A stretch of 64,000 bases of DNA from Dimargaris cristalligena (taxonomy: Eukaryota > Kickxellomycota > Dimargaritomycetes > Dimargaritales > Dimargaritaceae). Positions 1-13,400 of this stretch are shown one piece after another. The position numbers and the translations under genes are program-made. Under the pieces are notes generated by a model, which was not told the origin of the DNA, did not search any database, and saw only the letters and a program-made list of their open reading frames with translations. The stretch lies in assembly GCA_027576995.1 (NCBI GenBank), contig JANBQC010000084.1, positions 1 through 64,000 of the forward strand, given 5' to 3'. The stretch's first letter is position 1, and each line of letters opens with the position of its first letter.

Positions 1-965
1 CCGTTAGATCTGCGAAGATAAGTTTCTATCAGCCAATTTAGTACTGAGGTGGGTGACCACTTGGGAATAGTTGGTGCTACAACTTTTTATTTTTAATATT
101 TTTTAATTCTGTGGGTCTTTCTAGGGTTAGAAATATGAATATGTGATCCATATGGGAGAGGTTCAACCGAACTGTATAACGAAAAATCCATTTGATGAGG
201 GGAATACTACTGGTTGAAAATAAACATCCCACCGATTTTTCCATACACATATCGGTTAAAACCTTATACAACTAAGCTAAACTTCACCCATATATTGGAT
301 GTAATTTTGTTATTTATTAAAGAGAATTAACCGGTTTTTTACTACTTATGTCACTCAAATCTATATCCGGCTGCACTGCAACATTCCTATTTGGCTGCAT
401 ACAATACTTAGATGGTCCCACTCTAGTGGTAGGTCATTTACCTCCTATTCTAATATACGAGTTAGTCGGTGGAGATGTTTAGGTCTGACCCTACTTTATT
501 GGAACCCCATTTAAATATACGTTTAGGCAAGTTTAAGTCCGACCCAGTGCTAGCTTATTCTCTTTTTTTAAAACGTAATTATTTAGCAAATCGAACATAT
601 GAGTATAGGCAGGCATTATAGTTTAGTATGTATCGCAACCATAGCCCGGTTTTCTTTCACCATAGTGGCTGTATACTGGTACACGCCTACCCCTAAACTA
701 ATCGGCCGACTAAGTATGCATCAGGCCTTGTAACTACCAGATATCCACAAATTAGATTCGAGATGATTTATTGGCCATTAAAATATACAGAAATGAGTTT
801 GATCTAGAAATTGAGTAAGCTGAATGACGAAACATGTCGGTTTAGAAGGTAGACGCGCAAATGGCCAATAAATATCGCTGCCCAGATAATCTATTGAGCC
901 AATCCGTGCATATAAAAGCGAAAAGAGCCAGATAGAGTGACGGGTATAGTTAATGCTAACATCTA
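1..965. other. AT-rich intergenic stretch, no gene seen
   Basis: This is AT-rich DNA downstream of the KNL1-like gene. Only short chance reading frames occur, with no recognisable protein, tRNA or repeat. Confidence 0.6.
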
Positions 966-3900
966 TCAGGTACGAATAAAGGCGTTTATCCTCTGGCACA
1001 CCTGGTCGAGGTTTACTTCCTTTTTACCAATGTGCTGCTTCAGGTCAATCGGGCAAGTGTCCCCGTACACATTTTCAAACTCCCATTCCAGATTGGACGG
1101 CGGGTATGTTTGTAAAGGGCATCGCATCCAAAAGGTGACGTAAAACCGACGCCGGCTGGGGTAATGGAAAAATAGCACCCGGACGCGTACCATTTGATTA
1201 TCGGCAAGATACGAGATCGAGGTAGGACACTGAACACGGAGGCGAACTATATCGCGTTGCAAAAGTTCCACCCGCTGCCACAAAGCCATAGTATCCGCTA
1301 GGCGGTCGCGGAGCCCCCGACTGGTCGGGAACCCATTGACGTGGGATTTGATGGCGGTCAGGATACCCGCCCACGCTCCCTGGTCTTCATCAGTCGAGCA
1401 CGGTAGGGACGGTAGTAGTTCCAAATCTAGGTGGGGCTGCTCCAAGTCGGCGGTCAAAGTGAGTGTGTTACGGTAATGGAATCTAACCGACTTGGTGGGA
1501 TTGAATTCGATGATTTGTAGAGAGTAGAGAGAGCCAAGTGTGGTCAGTTCCTGTTTCCGGGCTTTAAGATCGGCGGCCTTCAGGAAGGCATGTGTCTTGG
1601 CTGTCTCTTGGGCTTGCGCAATTGCCTAGGTGGTCACAATGTAGAAATATAGTTAATATAATTTTCCAATGGTTAGGGAGACATACGATCTATGCTTTAA
1701 ATATACGACTTCTATTTTTCAGGACTTTACGACAATTTAACAACCAGCGTGTTATTAAAGAAAGATAGAGCGCAGTGGCCATATGCAAAAATATCGGGGG
1801 ACACCCAGTCCTAGTCGGTACCACCAATCTACTTACTGCTTGGCAGGCCGCGATTCGCTCACGGAGTTCATCCCTACGGCGGGTTTGCACCGCTTGCTGT
1901 TCCTGCAGGCCGGTCAGGTCCTGCCGGTAGTTAGTCAATATAGTCGACTGCTCCTGAATATCGGTGCATAGGCTATCCAACTCTTCCTTGTCACAGCGGG
2001 CAATGGTTTCTTTGCGTTCCTTAGTCTTCACCAAGTAATCCCGGAGTTGTTCCCGGTAACGACCCAGGGCCGGCACCAGATCCTGTAGCTGTTCACTATA
2101 CCGCTGGACAGCCTCTTGGTCGGCCTGGAGTTGTGCAAGACCCTGGTCGTAGGCCGCCAAGACGGGTTGCAGAAGCATTTCCCGCCAGGTGTACCACATT
2201 TTTTGTGAGTGGAGCCGGGCGTGGGTTTTAAGTAATTTAAAATAAAGCTCCAGTTCCAGCTTTTCCGGACGCGGGGCAAGGAGGTATTCCAATACACAGC
2301 TTGGGTTGTTAATGCGCATTTCGCTGGCCATCTTGGCAATAGTCTGGGCCCCCTTTTGGGTATTCTGGTCCAGTTCGGAACAGAGGAATTGGTAGAGTTC
2401 GAGTTCTGGTGACGCAGAGGCGGCAGCTTTGGCGTAGCAGCTGAGCTGAGACACTCGGTCCTGGATGGAGTCATCCTCCGTTACTGGGCTGCGCTTTACC
2501 ACCGATGTATCGAGGCCCTCGATGAAGCTGATACAGGTCAACTCCAAGAATTCATCAAACGAGATGGGTCCCGGCAACTCGTCCTATTTAATGTGGTTAA
2601 TCAAAGCCGATCATAAGGGACATAGTAATAGTTTAACATGATTAAGAATGCGCATATATATATATATATATATATATTGACCCGAATGCCTGTCATTGTC
2701 GACAGAAATACCATACCATAAAAAAATCTGGGTTACATTAGGCCCAATCCACCAGTTCTACAAAATAACTTACCATGGGCGGATCTTCGTCAATAAAGTC
2801 TTCATGCTCGGGCTGAGCTGGGGCGAGTTCAGCCTGAATGGGCGACGATAATTTCTCCGGCGCAGGGGATACATTAAGCGACTGCGGCGATTGGGTATAC
2901 AGGGGTTGGGGTGACGATTTCACTGAAGGGGGCGATGGTTGGCTCAAGTGGGATGTATGGGGCGACGCTTCGACACCCTCCGGGGATCCGGGCGCAACTA
3001 GTAGCGGCCGGAGCGCCGTTACGTCACTCATTGACGATAGCCGACGTAGACTCCGTCGACGCGAGCGAGGGGTAATCTGGGGCGAGTTTTCGGGGATAAT
3101 GGCAGTTGATGGGGCGGATACGGGGGATGTCTGTATATTGGGGCGTGCTGGCGGGGTCGCCTGGACCTGAGGCTCCGACCCGTTTCTGGTAGGCTCTTCA
3201 GTTGGGGACACCGCATCGGGTGGTTGGATACCACCAATACACTCGGTCATTTCCATTCCATTGATACTGGTGGTGGTCATGGTAGGTTCAAATGGGGTCA
3301 TGGAGGTGTAGTCCAGAGTCATATCGACTGCCTCACTTATGGTTGTTGTTACAGTATTATCGTGGTCGAAGTTTTGGGCCGAGGAATACTCGGGATAGTT
3401 AGCACCGGGGTGACCAGCAAGGGAAGGCGCCATTTGGTTCATAAGGTAGGTGGACACGGGTGGACCCATTGGTATCGACGGAGGGACGCAGGTGGTTAGA
3501 TCCATGGTTACTGTGGCATCAGTATAGTCTTCTTCCGTTTGGCGAAGGGCAATGCCTCCGACGCACTCAGTGACGTCCATGGTCATATCCATGGAGGGCT
3601 CGTTGTTGACGAGTGGCGACCAGGTATCACCTTGGTCGTTATATGGGCTAGAGGGTGGCGACTCGGCTGGTTGTAAGCCACCTACACATTCAGTAACCTC
3701 CATGGTAGCGTCGTAAATATTGGTGGCCTCGGGGATCATGTCATCGGCAGAGTAATCCGAATCGTCTGACAATGAAAGTTGGGTTGTGGATTGAAATAGT
3801 TAAACCCGTGTATATACAATATAGGTGTGCCAGAAGGGGTTAGATTTTTCAGTCGCGAAACTATCGCTAGTCATGACCGAGGCACAAGGCATTCACGAGT

Positions 3901-5628
3901 AAGGCTCGCTAATTTTCGACGATAAAGATCAAACGAAAGAATGTAATAGGGGTCGAAGGAGTTACCTGAAGAGTCCATTGGATGGTGTATAGTAGTTGTC
4001 ACCAAACTCATATCCTCATCACTTTCGGAGTTGTCGGAGCTGCAAAAGTTGATGTAACCCGATGGAGGGGGCTTTGGGACAGTATTGCCTATATTGGTTG
4101 TATCGTCGCTTAGCACAAGAGACATGTTGGATTCACTGGATTCGCCAAGTGACCGGCGGCCCAAAATATTAGATCGGGGGGATCGTGCAATACCGCCCAG
4201 GCTAAACCCTAAGGAAAGTCGACCGGTAACCTGGCGTAGTAGAGATGATGGTTTCGTCGTAGGTAGCTTGAATAGATTGGTGATCGGGTTGGTGGGCTTA
4301 AACGCCGGCTTAGGGGGGCTATAAGCAAGGTCGTCCGGTAGAATAAGCGACTCATTATTAATGGAGATATCCATAAGCGAGTCGTCGCCCTCAGTTGGAC
4401 ATGGTGACATGGGCTCGTCGGAATCAGAGAACGATGATTCCGGAGAATCGATATTATCAGCGGGGTTATCAGTGAATGATGATGAGGCACCAACGACGCT
4501 GGCATCGAAGGAAGGGTTCTTTTCCGAAAACGAGGAGCTATTGCTCCAGTCATTATCCTTTTCGAATAAACTGGAAGGCATTGGTGCGAAAGCAGGTACC
4601 GAGGTGGTTATGAAATGGATAAATAAGTGGGATAAAATGATCAGGACATATTACGGGATTCAAAGCCGGGTAGGCAGGAATAGACAATTTCAATCTGTAA
4701 GTTCAATTTAGCGGCTATGCTGGGAAATTCGTTTCATTAAAGTAAGTATGTGCGATTGTTGACTTACCGAACATGGGCAGTGGCAGCAAAACTGACTCGA
4801 CGGTTGGTGGCTTTGAGACTTTTACGGCGATCCAGTCTATTTGGTGAAGTGATGGTGGTTTAGAAGGGCATACTTGGCAGTATAAGTTTCTATTTTATAC
4901 TGTCCGTCGAATTAAGGGCGTCAAAATCACACTGGGCGTAATTTTAGCAGAGGGAAAATGTTCATACACATCGCTAATAGAACCTACCTATAAGGATCGA
5001 TGGGGGTCATGGGATTATTGAAATTCAAAATACTACGAAGCGGCGTATCGAGCACCACTGTATCCGACTCCGACCGGAAATTGCCCAATCGGATAGGCGT
5101 AGGTAAAACAACCGAAGCGTCCGAAATTGAGGAATTGAGCGGGTCGTTACCGCCCACATTCTCATCGTCAGAGGAATCCGGGAAAGCAACCCCGGTCGAA
5201 GTAGACGAGCTGCCCTTGGTTTCGGGGAGGTCGGGTGATTGGGAAGTGCGTTTGGTTGGTAGACGACCGAAGTCCTATAACCGTCGAAACAATACAGGAG
5301 GTGGTCGAGAGATATTATTATAGTAATATATCGTTAGTTAGGAACTGTTTTAATTTAGGGCTGGGGGTTCAGAGTGAAGTTTGGTGAAAGGCACATGGAA
5401 ATGGAAATGGAGGACACGAGGCCGGTTCTTATAGCAGCAAGACTAGAGCAGCGAATAGCATACCGATGCACGACGTTTCCGACGATTGGGCCGCTCTAAT
5501 TCGCCATCGGAGCCGTCGGACAAACGATCGCTGGCTTTGCCCGACGGGGTAATACTACCGGCGTCAGCGGTAGGCCGCAGTGGTACACTTTTACGTCGTG
5601 CAGGACGGCGGCGGTCGGGGGTATTCAT
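966..5628 (-). CDS. SPC105: Kinetochore scaffold KNL1/Spc105 (Spc7), 7 exons
   Basis: KNL1 is the outer-kinetochore scaffold of the KMN network; it recruits Bub3-Bub1 through phosphorylated MELT repeats and PP1 through its N-terminus. Predicted exons, each joining in phase: 5628-5464, 5274-4988, 4836-4768, 4570-3966, 3765-2774, 2583-1837, 1625-966, giving 1174 aa. Tiny exon 3 carries the PP1-docking RVSF (about residues 164-167, context RRVSFAATAHVR); a SILK-like SILN sits at about 136-139. MELT-type motifs lie between about 397 and 549: MEVTECVGG, MDVTECVGG, MDLTTC and MEMTECIGG, plus a weaker MTLDYT. Exon 6 starts with the Spc7-type FDEFLELTCISFIEGLDT followed by heptad-rich coiled coil; exon 7 should hold the C-terminal RWD domain that binds Mis12. 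The start is a true ATG at 5628. Identity is secure; splice sites are hand-predicted. Confidence 0.9.
2654..2677. repeat. (AT)n microsatellite in a KNL1 intron
   Basis: About twelve AT dinucleotides lie inside the predicted intron 2773-2584 of the KNL1-like gene. It is a simple repeat with no other evident role. Confidence 0.9.
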
Positions 5629-6273
5629 GGTAGCCGCAAATGCGAGTGAGGTTTAAAAGCTTAAAAATATAGAATAATATTAGGAGGTCGGTCAGAGTAG
5701 GAATAAATTATAAAGAAGCGGGGGAGGAGCTGGGCAGAACAAAAATTGCTGGGACTGGATATGAGTAGGCCAGGCTTGGCGGAGGTGGCTATGCGGAAGC
5801 GGCTAAAATCGAGACTGGCGAAGCTTCTCCTGGACGCTTCTCCTACCCGTGTCCCTTCTTATATGAAGACCCCTGAGCCATCCATACTGTCGGAGTTGCC
5901 TGGAAACCAATGGCTCGTTTAACTAGTAAACAACAACAATTCCCACCTGCCATACCACTTCCGATAAGTCCACGTGATGGGTTATCCCTTGGTCTATATA
6001 TAACGGCCAGCCCCCCTTTAACAATTAGCTGGTTAGTTCACTGTGCAAATGTCGCCTGTTTGGTATTGCACATGTTACTTAGAAAGAACCCGAAATATAG
6101 ATGATATTACTGTTCGAATAGTATAGCTGTGGCTGAATAATCGAAAGTTAAACGATTGTCTGTATGTGATGGGTGAGTAATTACGTAGGACTGTAAGCTT
6201 GGCTAGATAAGGCACCACTCACCTCAGAGCGGTAGATTGTCTGGAGACGCGTAGGTGGAATCATCAGTGAAAA

Positions 6274-6307
6274 ACAGTCCCCATGGGGGACTGTGAGCTG
6301 GCCAGCT
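6274..6307. promoter_or_regulatory. Two adjacent palindromes in the divergent promoter
   Basis: A 9-bp inverted repeat with a 3-bp centre (ACAGTCCCC, ATG, GGGGACTGT, 6274-6294) is followed at once by a perfect 12-bp palindrome AGCTGGCCAGCT (6296-6307). The position between head-to-head genes suits a binding site for a dimeric regulator, but that role is inference. Confidence 0.4.
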
Positions 6308-6690
6308 ATATTTTGGAAATTGTCATATTGAATAGCCAGTTAATAGTGGCAGTAAATATATTTAATGGCGTATATTGAACATGACGGTCTAAAGCAATTC
6401 TACTACGCCTTCAGAGTGAGTTGACGGGTTATGGTTGCAGCCACAGCAACGAATGCGGCATTAATTGTATAGGATGTCCCAAGCTTAATAGTAGTAAAAG
6501 GAGCCATCAGGATAGGAAAGCCAGGCAGTGTACAGATAGGGCAGCCTGGATAGAGAACCCATTTGCTCCATCGACTAGCAGATGGGGAGTGTGAGCAGGT
6601 TATACCTTTCATTCGACTACAAGCGAGCCCCCAGTCCACCAATATGGTCACATCTGTTTTAGTTGGTGAATCCCCCTCCCATTCCAGCAC

Positions 6691-6700
6691 TATTTAATAT
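6691..6700 (+). promoter_or_regulatory. TATA-like box of SEC10
   Basis: TATTTAATAT lies about 45 bp before the chosen SEC10 ATG (6741). It favours that ATG over the in-frame upstream ATG at 6663, which lies before the box. Confidence 0.45.
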
Positions 6701-6740
6701 TCAGCTCATCTCTCAGTGCTTGTCCTTTATCCACATTTCC

Positions 6741-9700
6741 ATGGTCCGTTCACCCCCCAGACAGGCGGCCCCCGCCCTCGATTCGACCGCCCGACATGCC
6801 CTAACTGCTCACCACTTCCAGGTACGCTACCTTTCGCAAATGGTCGAATTGCATTACATACTTCGCCTCTATTTATAACAATGAGTAATACTGGTTTACT
6901 CCGCATCGTTATACTCCATTATTGTATTGTCGGCAATGAAGAGATGTACCGCCGAGCGAAAGTTGGCAGTGCTCTCCACCAAATCCACCTAACCTAAGTA
7001 ACAGGCGGCTTCTCTTAATCACCTATAAAGAGATATCTGAAGACGTAGTCAATAAAAATGAGCCAGTCCTCAAACAATCGCCCCTCTCCATTTCAGTATA
7101 GTTCGTATTCAGCTGTAATACGTTTAACCCAGGCTAGACAAACACTCACCTTCAAATGATTAATGTACCAATGCCATTGCCACCCCTCTTTCCAGTCTGA
7201 CTTCGATGCCAAGGATTTCCTGGAGCGGGTCTCTGGCAACCTTGTCCTACAATCGAAGCGCACCGCTAAACAATACGACCCCAAATCATTCATCAGCAAT
7301 TTCGAGGCCGTATCCCATGAGCTCAGTAAGCTCCAACGCGAGATTGAACAGCAGATGCGGGAGGTCGACCATGTGGCCCAGTCCTCCGAGGCCCAGTACC
7401 GGACCCGGGTCAAGGACATCCGCGCCGCCTTTCTTAAAATGGAGAAGAACTTTCAGATACTCGAGACCAAAGCGAATAGCGTTGGCAGCACCGCCGTGCG
7501 AGTGGGTAAGCCTCATTGGTGTTTATACAGTGTATTTTGGAGCGGGCATAGGGCCCATTTCGTGAGCTGTTTTATTCGGGTTCGACGGGCAATTTAACTG
7601 ACCTTGTTGGTCTTATTCGGTAGACACCTAATGTTATATATACTATGCTATTGCCCGGTTTAAATCCTATTAGGTGAACAGCTTGAGTCTATCGAGCGGG
7701 AACGCATGCGGGCTGCGGACATTGAGGATCTAGTAGAGTTCTTTTTAGAGTTCGGACGTGGTCGTTCAGCTCGTCTTGAAGAAATGCTCATTGATGGTGG
7801 TCCCGAAGGGCAATGTAAAGCGGCCATTATTACCCGGCGACTTAATTCCATCATCCAGGACGGCGGTGACTTTGGTGCGTCCGACCGGGCCAAGGTCAGC
7901 ATTGAACAATTCTGCGAACGCTTGGAACGGGATCTACTCGATTCCTTTGACCGATCCTATCGCCAGCAGGACACGACCACCATGGCCAGCTGCGCGCGCG
8001 CCCTGATCGAATTCAACGGCGGGGCTTCGTGTGTGCAAACCTATGTCAATCAGCACGAGTTTTTTATGAAAATGGCCGAGACCCAGGTCACCCAGGCCGA
8101 ACAAAGCTACCAATCCCTTACGGGTATCAATGATCTCAGCGCGTCACCACATACGCTGGACAGCGGTCTGAGCAGTTTCTTCCGCAGTATCGGTAAAATG
8201 CTGTGCCACGAATGGTCGGTTATTTCTGCCGTTTTTCCCAATGCCCTGGCTGTCATGCAGGTACTGGCCCAGCGCGTGTTTGCCCAGTCCATCCAAAACT
8301 TTCTCGAAAATATGCTCCAGCTGGCCGAACACGACTCCCAGTTGGCATACCTTCGGGTATTAGCGGCCTGCCACGCTTGTACCAAGCAGCTGGTCCAGGA
8401 TCTCCAGCAGTTTGATCAGGACACTATTGTGCCCTTCCTCTCCGCCCAGAACACCGACCAGCCCGGGTCCCGACCAGCCGGACAGGGCGCCGGACCAGCA
8501 CCCATAAATACCGTCTCGACGACTATGCTTCTCGGTACCCAATCGGCCGCCTCGTTTTCTGTTACTCTCGTGCGTTGTACTGACGACCTGTTCGTCCCGT
8601 ACATTGAAAACCAACGCTACGTGGATGTCGAAAATCGCTTCTTGCTAACGGCTTTCCAAACTCTGGTGGCCCGCTTCTTGGGTTACATTAGTCAGTGTCG
8701 GGGCCAGAAGCCGAAGGGGGTCTTCTCGCGCACCATTAATCAACTAACTGGGTCGGCGAATGGCCAATCTTCTAACGCGCGAGGTGGTAATCTTGACTCG
8801 GATGGCCATAATGGCGAGGGAGGTCCAGCCACCAGCCCGCATGCACCAGGCGCCGCGGGGGAGCCTCCATCCCCCAGTCCGGGCGGATATTCAATTCCCT
8901 CCCTTGCGGCCTCATTTGCCAACTTTACCCATATCGGCTCCTCCCCCACCCCAGCGGCGCCTCCTTCGGGGACTGCTGCGGCGGCGGGGGCCAATGGGAA
9001 CCGGAAATCCAACCCCACTGCTAATTTCCGAATCATGACTGACGTAGAACTCGACCAGGAAGACACTCTCCCGTCCGTGGCCCGTACTCTACAGCTTCTC
9101 AAAGTCCACGCTGAGGCCATCACCCGTTGCGTGGAGCTGAGTCCAGCATCCGACACCCCTAAGTACACTGTACGTCTGTTCGCCACTTTGACCGAATTTT
9201 TGGCTATTCGCTACCTGGATCCCGCCCTAGAAGTAGCCCTCGATGAATTGAGTGATGCTCCCAAGGGTAGTGAGCCCGATTTCCGTACCTTTTACACAAT
9301 CAAGGCCTGTAACCAAATTGTGCATTTGGTGCAGTGTCACTTCCAAACCGTTATTGTCCCCCTCATTGCGGGATCACCCTCACAGTACCGGGACGCGGTG
9401 GCCAGCAAGAATGAGTTTACCTCCGCCCTGGAACATAAATTAAATCAGCTCGCTGTTCGCCAAATCACCTCCACGACGACCTACCTAGCCACCGTTCTAG
9501 CTAAGCAAAAGAAGCAGGACTACCGACCCCGTGACGAAGACTTCCAGGCCCTCAGTTTAGCCACCGAACCCTGCGAACTGATTGTTGACTTCCTAGGTCG
9601 GTACCAGCGGACGGTGGCCTACTGTTTCGACAGCCGCAATCAGGAACAAATGCTATTGGAAACCGGCCTAGTCCTCCACGGCCTGCTGCTAGAGCATTAC

Positions 9701-9985
9701 CGGCACTTTACCGTTAGTGTACTGGGCGGTTTGGTGGTCTCGGATGATATTGCCAAATACCAAGAAGCCGTCAAGAAATTCCACCTGTCCGAGCTGGATG
9801 AGCGGTTTTCTGCGTTACGCAATATTGGCACATTGTTTTTGGTGCGCTCCGACGTTCTGCAGTCTCTATTGGACGAAGACACCGACCTGGGTCGCATGGA
9901 TCGCCGGTTCCTGGCCCCCTATCTCCAGATGCGGGAGGACTACCGCACCGCGCGTATTTCAGAAATTATCGACATTGCCATCTAA
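6741..9985 (+). CDS. SEC10: Exocyst complex component Sec10 (EXOC5), 3 exons
   Basis: Sec10 is a subunit of the octameric exocyst, which tethers post-Golgi vesicles at growing plasma membrane; it bridges vesicle-bound Sec15 to the rest of the complex. Exons 6741-6821, 7196-7505 and 7674-9985 join in phase to 900 aa (human about 708, yeast 871). The N-terminal part (about 28-130) is helical and heptad-rich, as in the family. The diagnostic block from VSIEQFCERLERDLL through FNGGASCVQTYVNQHEFF lies at about residues 204-270. A Gly/Ser/Pro/Ala-rich linker (about 488-578) interrupts the helical rods and explains the extra length. The C-terminal rod resumes and ends at TAA 9983-9985. An in-frame ATG at 6663 would add 26 residues, but it lies upstream of the TATA-like box. 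Confidence 0.92.
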
Positions 9986-10471
9986 AGTCGTTCACTAATT
10001 ATTTGGCTGGTTTTAACACACGCACTTGCCTAGTATTGCTTTACTATTCTCATTTTTTAATCATTTTTGATCAGTTTTATAAATTTTGGAATGTTATTTT
10101 ACAGACTAATGCCCCCTTATGTTTATAGTTAAACTTGTGATACAAAGATCATAAGGATTCCTGGAAGTATTCTAGGGTGGTATTTTAGTGGAAGTTGTAT
10201 CTAGGATCGTAGTGGAGGTTTTTGGAATACCCATCCATTTACCCTGCTGTGCACGTTGTTTATTATCTCATCCATCGACTTTGATTTTAGTATCATACAC
10301 TGAGAAGCTACCTTTAATCAAATAAAACTCATTAACCAAAACTAAACTCTACTCCCGATCGACTGAAGTTGACCACAGTCCCACTTACTCGATGATGAGG
10401 TAAGATTACACAAATCCATTACCCGCAAGGCTGAAATAGGGCAAGCTCATGATAGTCTCAGGTCCACCTAA
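9986..10471. other. Convergent intergenic spacer SEC10/WDR81
   Basis: AT-rich spacer between two convergent genes. It should hold both 3' ends; nothing else is recognisable. Confidence 0.5.
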
Positions 10472-13400
10472 TTAAGCATACATATGAATATCGCCATCGG
10501 ATGCACCCAGTAACACAATCTCATTATCTGGACACATGGCCATACGTGTAATAGGTGATCGAAAAATGGACGGACTAAATTTGGTCGAGTAGCCCTCGGA
10601 TAGCTATGGTCCCAAGTTTGTTCAAGAAGTGGAAGCCCGCGTTACAGAGGTATAGTAATAATATTAAGCATACATTGGAACTCAGTTAGATATCCAATTC
10701 AGCAGTACCGAGTCACTGGGACGATAGATACGGGGGGAAGAAAGGAAGGTGATGGAATAGATTTAATCAGGGAGTTACACAATAATGGGCACAAACTCTT
10801 GCCAATTCAGGGTAATTTTTATTCGACTTACCTGCTCGTAGAGCGGTTGAAAATGGATGGTATTTTGGTTTGACACGTAAATCAGTTCGTCGTTGAGGAT
10901 ATGGGCGTCCGTAATTTCGCCTACACTAGCGTGGAACACCCGAGACAGTGTCCGCGTTTGGGGATCGAACAGTGCCAGTTTACGGTCATGTCCGGTGCGG
11001 ATCAATAGTTGCTGGTGGTCGGAGGTATACTGTAGGTGGGTGATGTCATTGCCCGGGCCTGGCAGGATACCGTCCGCCGTTAGGATCCGACCCATACGAC
11101 GCTCCAGGGTCACGACGTGGCCATTGGCGTAGGCCACCGATATATGATAGGGGTGGTGGGAGTGCGGGTAGGGGTGGGTACCTCCCCCTCCTTCGTTCAC
11201 GGCGATCGCCCGGCAGGGCACGGCGGGGCCAAACAGGTTAGTGCGCCACTGGCCCAGGAGGTCGTGGTTGGTGATGCCCATGTGGTAGACGGTCCCGTCC
11301 CCCGCTACCCCGTAGACGGCTCGACCGAAATCGGCCGGTTGGCAGTCGATGATTGTATCGCGCACATCGTGGAAAGCGTGCACGAGCGTCGAAGTAGTCG
11401 GAGACCACAGCCGTAGGGTACCGTCGTTACTGGCCACCCACTCATTGGCGTGCACCCAGCTTACATTGCGGACCCCGTGGCCGTGGTTAAACGTGCACAG
11501 ACAGTCAGTATAAGGAACCAACCCCGTCGGATCCCCGCCTCCGATACCTCCGGCGCCGTCCGAACCCACGGATCGTCGGCTAGAGAGGGGCCACACTTTA
11601 ACTGTTTTATCCTTGGATCCCGACAGGAACCAGCCTTTGCTTTCGTTAACGGCCAGACACCGAATTTTGGACCCGTGCCCCGAGAACGTCCGGAGCTTGA
11701 GGTCATGGAAACTGAAGCGCGAGTTCAGGGGCACTTCATCCGATTTGGTCATTAGGTAGCGCTGCCAATTCTTGTTATCCTCTCGACAGATATGGGCGCC
11801 GGACTTTTTGAATAGAGACTGGGAAATGGAAGGCACGGATACCTTACTGGTGAAGGAGAAATTAAGGGCTGTGGTGGGGGAGTGAACCTTGGGACCCGTC
11901 GCGGCTACAGCGGGTGCTACGCTTAGGGCGAGTGGGGCGGGCCTGGCCATTCCATTGAGGGGTTGCGTGGCCGTACTACCCGAGGACCGATGGAGACCTA
12001 GGGGCGACCCCCCCGCGTCGCCGGAAATGGACGGAACCGGTGATGCCGAGGAAGCGGACGAAGCCGTCGACACGAGGGTGTTTTTGACGGCCGTGGCCAG
12101 GGGGGGTATAGACTGACCCAGTTTGGTCATGAACAGTTTGTCATTAAGGCTAAAGCTCCGTTTCAGAGGTTTATGAACCAGGATGTTCGTTAAACTGTTC
12201 AGCGTCATACCGGCCTTTTCCGGCCCGGGACCCGAATTTCCTGACCGGCCGTCTCGATCGGGACCATGGGCGGAGGGTTCTTCAACTTCCATATTAACCC
12301 GCCGGGTTTTCGCGTCCAGTAGTGAGCTGAGAGAGGCTTCGTGGTTGTAAACGGCCTGCAGGATCCGCTCAATAGCGAGCAATTGGTCGAACGTGGTCTG
12401 GATTTGATCGTACCCCCAAAGGCGGCTAATGGTGCAGAAAGTGCTAATAACCTAATCGGTCGGACATTTTGGAGGTATCCGGGCACCGGTTATTGATTAA
12501 GGGTCAAGCGAAAAAGGGGGTAATGCTGACAAGTTAGTTGACGAAGGCCTGGTAAAAGTGGCATAGGATGTTAGGCTATATGGCGACCGCTGGATCAAGT
12601 GAAGAGTGTAAGGAATATATCGGACCTACCTGGTTAAACGGCATATAATTCGGCTTGTCAATCACGTGGGATTCGTATAGCTGAATGAAAATATCAAAGT
12701 AGAGCCCCACCAGAGGAGCTACATCGGACTCCCAGCTATTGGGTTCCAGGTACTTGGCCGCATTTTCCAGAAACGTCATGAGTCGCTGACTGGCCCACCA
12801 CTGTTCGATTGAACCCGTTGGTTGCGCCTGGACGTAGGTCAATACCCGCTGGAGCGTGACTTTCAGACCAGCATTAAACTCCTCGGCGACAAGTTCGGGT
12901 GACAGAATAGTTTGGAACTGCACAAAGGTGACCAGGGTAATAGTGCATGTGTAAATGGGCCAATAATTGTTTATAGAAAATTAGCTACAGGGTACCGGCT
13001 AGCTATGTACTGTATAGTCCAGGACAGGTAAACCATTGAAGATGTCACTTGATGGTTTCATGAATCTTATTCGAATACCAGTTTGATCAATGTCCCATGG
13101 CCTACATTTCAGAGCTGAATTGAACATTATTGAATAGGTAAGAGTAACTTACCTCAAGCAGTAGAGATACCAAGGCAGCGAGACCAGGAAGGTCCGCTGG
13201 CCGGTTTCGTTCTATAATACCGTCAATAAACGCCACCAATCGATTAAATTGGGCCAGTGTAAAGACGCCGTCAAAACGCAATACCAACGAATGAAAGACC
13301 TGGGCCACGAGACCAACTGCGGCTGGGGTTTTGGTGACCACCATCAGCAGTTGCCGAATCAGGTGCTTGGAACAGAGGATGGGCCCCAGGACATGGCAGA

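Larger units (their letters stand above)
5629..6740. other. Divergent promoter region between KNL1 and SEC10
   Basis: This 1.1-kb spacer separates head-to-head genes and must hold both promoters. Two adjacent palindromes at 6274-6307 and a TATA-like box at 6691-6700 stand out. Short reading frames on both strands (for example minus 6690-6403) show no family resemblance and no partner exons. Confidence 0.6.

Noticed and set aside
6403..6690. 95-codon minus-strand frame in the KNL1/SEC10 spacer
   Set aside because: Overlaps the SEC10 promoter, with no family resemblance.
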